A stretch of DNA of 64,000 nucleotides from Gari tellinella (lineage: Eukaryota > Mollusca > Bivalvia > Cardiida > Psammobiidae), in contig OV277862.1 in NCBI GenBank assembly GCA_922989275.2, positions 62,571,832 through 62,635,831 on the forward strand. The letters are read 5' to 3'. Under the pieces are notes generated by a model. That model saw only the letters and a program-made list of their open reading frames with translations, was not told the origin of the DNA and did no database searches. A program made the translations under genes and the position numbers. This document shows, in pieces, positions 60,031 through 64,000 of this stretch. Every line of letters starts with the position of its first letter. Within the stretch, counting starts at the first letter, position 1.

Positions 60031-60260
60031 CTAGTGACGAGTAACTCGACATTTTGCATCAGTGAACATGTGTATAGAACAGTTACACTATGCTTGCAGT
60101 GTAAACCCAGATCAGAGAGCTCCTGAATAAGCCCCCTGACCAGGGTCTGCATTGTAAGCATTCGTGCAATAAATTGTAAAATTCATCTCTTAATAACTAA
60201 ATATAGTATTATACAGGCCTAATTGTAAATTGAAAATGCCCACATGCAGTTACAGACATC
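60030..60260. mobile_element. Degraded hairpin-B MITE
   Basis: Core 60090-60160 (CAGATCAGAGAGCTCCTGAA) with decayed arms. Confidence 0.42.
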
Positions 60261-60779
60261 TTCTTAAAAACAATAGAATTTATATCTGTTTGAAATGATA
60301 AATGTTTGTATTTTACGGGTGCAGGTATTTGTGTATGAGGGAATACACATATCCGCTTACGTATATATACTCATTGGTTTGTATTTGGCCGTATATGTGT
60401 GTCCATGCAAATGGAAGAATATATAGAAATGTTTGTGTGTATCTGTATGGCGAGTAATATATGTTATATTGTTTCACTGTTTACCAACATGTTATATTAT
60501 GAAATTTGTATGAAAGCTAAATGAATGTTTGAAAACATATAAGTAGTAGTTAACTCTCAGAAGAAAAAGAAGAAGAAGAAGAAAAAGAAGAAAATAGTTT
60601 AAGGATAGGCAAAATTTGTTAATTCGCTCTTTAAAGTGGACCTAAAACAAAAGTGAGTTATAAATAATATAACGAAGAAATCTTTTCCCCAAGTTTTTTC
60701 ATTTTTAATATTTCCGTGTTTTTGATCTTTTTAAACCTAATCATAATTATACAACCTAACCTGATAACCATGTTGATCA

Positions 60780-60895
60780 CTTATAGTGTGTATGTGTGAA
60801 CTGTATCAATGTGTGAACTGTATCAACCTCTTGTTTCGTACGTTGTATGACTGAGTGAATAAAGTTCTGGTCTGTTCTGTTCTCAGTAAGAGTGA
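60780..60895 (+). repeat. Retroelement 3' end with (TGTTC)n tail
   Basis: GTGAATAAAGTTCTGGTCTG is followed by repeated TGTTC. The tail unit matches that at 33180 but the strand is opposite. Confidence 0.35.
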
Positions 60896-61105
60896 GACCT
60901 GAACATGATCTAAACTGGATGACGCTGAAATTCCTTTTATCCGTTAAAGTAACGAGAAGTAAACACATTTCAGAATCATAGACGACAATGCAATCAATGT
61001 TGAAAAAGTAAAATACCATTTAAATCGAAAGTGCGTACACATTTAACACATTTGCACCCATGGATGGATTCTTCCATACTTATATATTGGATTATTCCAT
61101 TGTAT

Positions 61106-61260
61106 GCCCCCCCCCCCCTTCCGGATCTGTGATCATGGGGTGGGGGTAATGTTTTGCCCTGTCTGTTTGTTTGTCCGCAACTTTAACGCTGGCAATCACT
61201 TTTGAGCTATAGCCAATACGCTTCACATGGGTGAGCGGTGCCGAGTCGCACAGGGTGTAA
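61106..61260. repeat. (TCTG)n interspersed repeat, fragment
   Basis: A short (TCTG)n with CAACTTTAACGCTGGCAATC follows a C-run. Confidence 0.45.
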
Positions 61261-61336
61261 GTGTTCCGCGGCATTCGGTGAGTAAAAATAAATATTTGTT
61301 TTCTTTTATAGAGCTGCTAGTTGTGAAAACAATACC

Positions 61337-61746
61337 GCACGGAATGCAGCAATCTTTTATTAACTGCCAGCATACCAGTTTGCTAACTTAGAGTGTCCTG
61401 GTTTTTCAAACACTTCAACACAAGATGATATGTCGCACCCACCGACCGGGTACTATGGCGCACGGGGAAAGATGTGCATTTGCGACACTCCAATTTTATG
61501 GCAATCATTAGCTTCATTACATTCAAATTGTTCACTTAATCAACATGAATGTATCGTATAACATCGTACTCTTTCATTTAGGATAAAAACGACTCTATGA
61601 AATCAAATAAAAATACCGAAGCTAGTGTTCATTATGTCTAAAAGCTGTGACCACGTACATTTTGCTGAGGTGTTTGAAAAACCAGGACATTCTTAGTTAT
61701 GAAATTGGTTAGCCAGCAATTGATAAATGATTGCTGCATTCCGTGC
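61337..61746. mobile_element. Foldback with about 85-bp arms
   Basis: GCACGGAATGCAGCAATC and GTCCTGGTTTTTCAAACAC on the left pair with the inverse at 61664-61746. The spacer is about 240 bp. Confidence 0.6.
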
Positions 61747-61914
61747 AATATACCGGTATAGGTAGATTTTGACCCGTGAGCCGTGACCTTTAGGACGAGT
61801 CCACCCATAGAGGTAAAACGCATCAAAAAGCATAAATTCGTTCAGGAGTTACCTACCTTTCATGGTTTACTAAGGATAGTGTGCCTTGTGTAGAGAAATT
61901 AAATCAATAATCGA

Positions 61915-61990
61915 GTTAGAGTAATAGGTAGAGTGTAAGGGTACTTGCAATAGGATAAAAAGGCTGTGGGTTCGATTCCCAATAGAAATT
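61915..61990 (+). repeat. tRNA-like segment
   Basis: GAGTAATAGGTAGAGTG is followed by GGGTTCGATTCCC. The intervening region is AT-rich and does not fold as a tRNA. It is one of several such heads in this 5-kb stretch. Confidence 0.35.
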
Positions 61991-62165
61991 ATTTCTTTTA
62001 ATTTTTAATTTTTATGTTTTATTGCCTTATTTTTCAAACAATAACTTATTTGAATTGTTTAACATATATGCTAAATGTGTCATAGACGACCTAAAACGTT
62101 TAACATTTTGAAGTATTGAACGTTTTAAATGTATGTAATTTGTTTTCATTTATCACTGAAATTTT

Positions 62166-62340
62166 AACGGGCAATTTCTGTTTCCAATTAGGTCAAGTTA
62201 ATGTATGACAATTGAAAAATGACAGACAGTGTTACCCTGATCAGAGTGCTCCTTAAGGAGAACTCTGATCTGGTATTCACTGTTTTCAGGAGACAAGTGA
62301 AGTATACTCTTTCTAAATGACGAGTATACTTGCCGTTTCA
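62166..62340. mobile_element. Hairpin-B MITE remnant
   Basis: Core 62222-62285, tip GTGCTCCTTAAGGAGAAC. Outer ends are poor. Confidence 0.48.
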
Positions 62341-62627
62341 GTTTTATTGGATTTTAAATCGTTTCTGCTTCTCCTTCTTACAGGCACGTAGAAGTTTTCT
62401 ACAAGCTTCGTTGCCATGGAATTTTAGTCTATTGACGCGGTGTTTTTGTCTGTCGTACCATCTTTAGTTTGAACTATGTGGTTATTCAGAAATGTAATAA
62501 CAAATTGAATAATATATACATGTGTTTTATTTAAATACTGATCAATTACTTTATGTCCTTATGGTTATCGTCATATGTAGTATAAAATACCTTTCCAAAC
62601 CAAAAACATTAATAAAAAAAACAGCAT

Positions 62628-62712
62628 CCACTGGGTATCGAACCCATGACCTTACTCAGTAAAACGCTATCCACGTGCAGCAAATACTCTACTCTCTCGA
62701 CCACGATGACAA
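62628..62712 (-). repeat. tRNA-like segment
   Basis: The minus strand reads GTGGTCGAGAGAGTAGAG, then GGGTTCGATACCC. Spacing between the boxes fits a pol III promoter, but the arms pair poorly. Confidence 0.38.
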
Positions 62713-63051
62713 ATATAGGTATCAAAATCTTATTTTAAATATCAAGTTCAGGTTTGAACCCTAACTTACCCATAACATGGAATGGTTGCAACTTCTTTAA
62801 ATAGAAAAGCTCAGTCACGGTTCAGCGTGCAAAATTTACCTATAGAATCTAGTACATTTTATTTACGCCGCGGCACCGCTCCCCCATGTGCATAGTGAAT
62901 ACACACTTAAAACATAGCATATGGTTGCCCATATAAAGAGGTATATGAATATGCAGTTTTGGGACGTGTCAGATCAAAGATCAATGTCACAAAAATCAAA
63001 AGGTCAAATATTGAAATTGCAATAACCTTTGACCCCCAAAAATTTAACCGC

Positions 63052-63315
63052 CTGTATAACTAAGTGGTAGAGCGTCCGCTTGCAGTGCGGGAGGTTGCGG
63101 GTTCAATGAATCCCCGGTCAAGTCAAACCAAAGACTTGAAAATTGGTAGTAATGGCTTCCCACCTTGGCTCTCAGGATTCGGTTTAGCCTTACGACTGGT
63201 TCGTCGGTGTCAGGATGAAGTGACCGACCGGGTACAGTCCCAATGGTGCACTTCAAAAAGTGCCCCTTCTCATAATCATCAATGTTGAATGAGAGAAGTA
63301 TTAAGAAGAAGCAAG
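63052..63315 (+). repeat. tRNA-derived SINE, copy 2
   Basis: It has the same head (AAGTGGTAGAGCGTCCGC, Cys-like anticodon loop) and body (ACGACTGGTTCGTCGGTGTC, GACCGACCGGGTACAGTCCC) as 44943-45205. The B box is spoiled by a 4-5 base insertion (GGTTCAATGAATCC). The 3' tail is AAGAAG-like and abuts a CAGGGCTGCCAT-type MITE. Confidence 0.75.
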
Positions 63316-63566
63316 GCTGCCATTTCTCCGGATTTTTCCTAAATCTTCGGATTTTTTTCTGGTACATGGTAGCTTAAAGCAGGCTGAAATTAAAGCAGAA
63401 TGCGCCTTTATGCGCATTCTGCTTTACTTCCAGTCTGCTTTAAGTAGGCATGTGTCAATAAAACTAGAAACAGGCTTTTGGGTAAAGGTTCTATTCGTAA
63501 AATTGCACTTAAAAAATGCAAATTTGGAAATCTTAGGATTTTTCATGTCAACTTATGGCAGCCCTG
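63312..63566. mobile_element. CAGGGCTGCCAT-type MITE with hairpin C and TTAA-type segment
   Basis: CAAGGCTGCCATTTCTCCGG to AACTTATGGCAGCCCTG. Hairpin 63365-63445. Right of it, AAACTAGAAACAGGCTTTTG is sequence otherwise found in TTAA-type hairpin-C elements. Confidence 0.7.
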
Positions 63567-63772
63567 AAGAAGAAATGATAGGAACTTCATATTTTGTATA
63601 CATATTACTTTAATCAAAAGAAATTTATTTATGTATATTTAAAACGCGTCGAATCAAATGTCAAGCGCACAGAAGTCAAAAGGTCAAATTTATTTCGTAA
63701 CCTGAAAGTGGGCAAAAACCTTTGAACTATAACAAATAAACACTCAATACATTATGTATATGCTTCTCATAT

Positions 63773-64000
63773 TAACCCATTACCCAATAAATACGCTTTT
63801 TTATGCCTTTCATTTTTTCATACACTGAAGAAAATAGTTGCAATTTATACAGCCATAAATATATTTCATAAGAAATATTTTCTTTATTCTAGCAGATAGT
63901 AGCTTAAAGCAGGCTGAAAGTAAAGCAGACTGCACCTTAATACGCATTTTGCTCTACTTACAACCTGTTTTAAGCGAGCACCTATCTTTAATACTAGAAA
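63773..64000. mobile_element. Hairpin-C MITE, TTAA type, cut by window end
   Basis: TTAACCCATTACCCAATAAA begins it. Hairpin 63904-63974. Confidence 0.68.

Overview
This is a eukaryotic, AT-rich and very repeat-dense window, most probably from a bivalve mollusc. The grounds are short exons with GT..AG introns, tRNA-derived SINEs, several non-LTR lineages, and interspersed (TCTG)n repeats with 'GCACGACTTAGTCG'-type ends of a kind I associate with bivalve genomes. The species cannot be fixed from sequence alone.

One host gene is well supported. A six-exon gene on the + strand (192..15829) encodes a 206-residue protein. Every splice site is canonical and every phase matches. It looks like the mollusc ortholog of SPMIP8/TEPP, a sperm microtubule inner protein. 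Its five introns are largely made of transposable elements. A possible second gene start lies near 38.0-38.2 kb: a TATA box, a leader, an ATG and a splice donor. Two other short open stretches (20.8 kb +, 34.6 kb -) are weak exon candidates.

The rest is mobile DNA. There are degraded non-LTR retrotransposons with reverse transcriptase remains (4.9-6.5, 22.2-23.95 and 45.7-48.0 kb, all minus strand) and a Tc1-like transposase fragment (26.65 kb). Larger inverted-repeat elements lie at 10628-12224, 42679-43630, 48091-49086, 53453-55713 and 58199-59138. SINEs and tRNA-like heads are scattered, densest at 57.8-63.3 kb. Three striking tandem arrays are present: a 29/33-bp array at 30.86-31.39 kb, a 64-bp array at 52.05-53.33 kb, and a degenerate array of units roughly 215-260 bp at 42.35-44.23 kb.

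The most unusual feature is a very large set of short inverted-repeat elements (MITEs), several dozen copies, built around near-perfect central hairpins of 60-70 bp. The same hairpin type sits inside MITE families with unrelated ends: TTAA-flanked, TA-flanked CAGTGGAGAA, TA-flanked CAGTGTTCCCTC, and GGGGCCCGTTTTAC. A second hairpin type is shared by TTAA-flanked elements and elements ending in CAGGGCTGCCAT. Hairpin tips differ between copies yet stay self-complementary, and chimeric hairpins and elements occur. I read this as exchangeable hairpin cassettes moving between, or being homogenised across, non-autonomous transposon families. That reading is inference; the shared sequences are directly visible.

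Stretches where I saw nothing beyond low-complexity or AT-rich sequence are noted as such.
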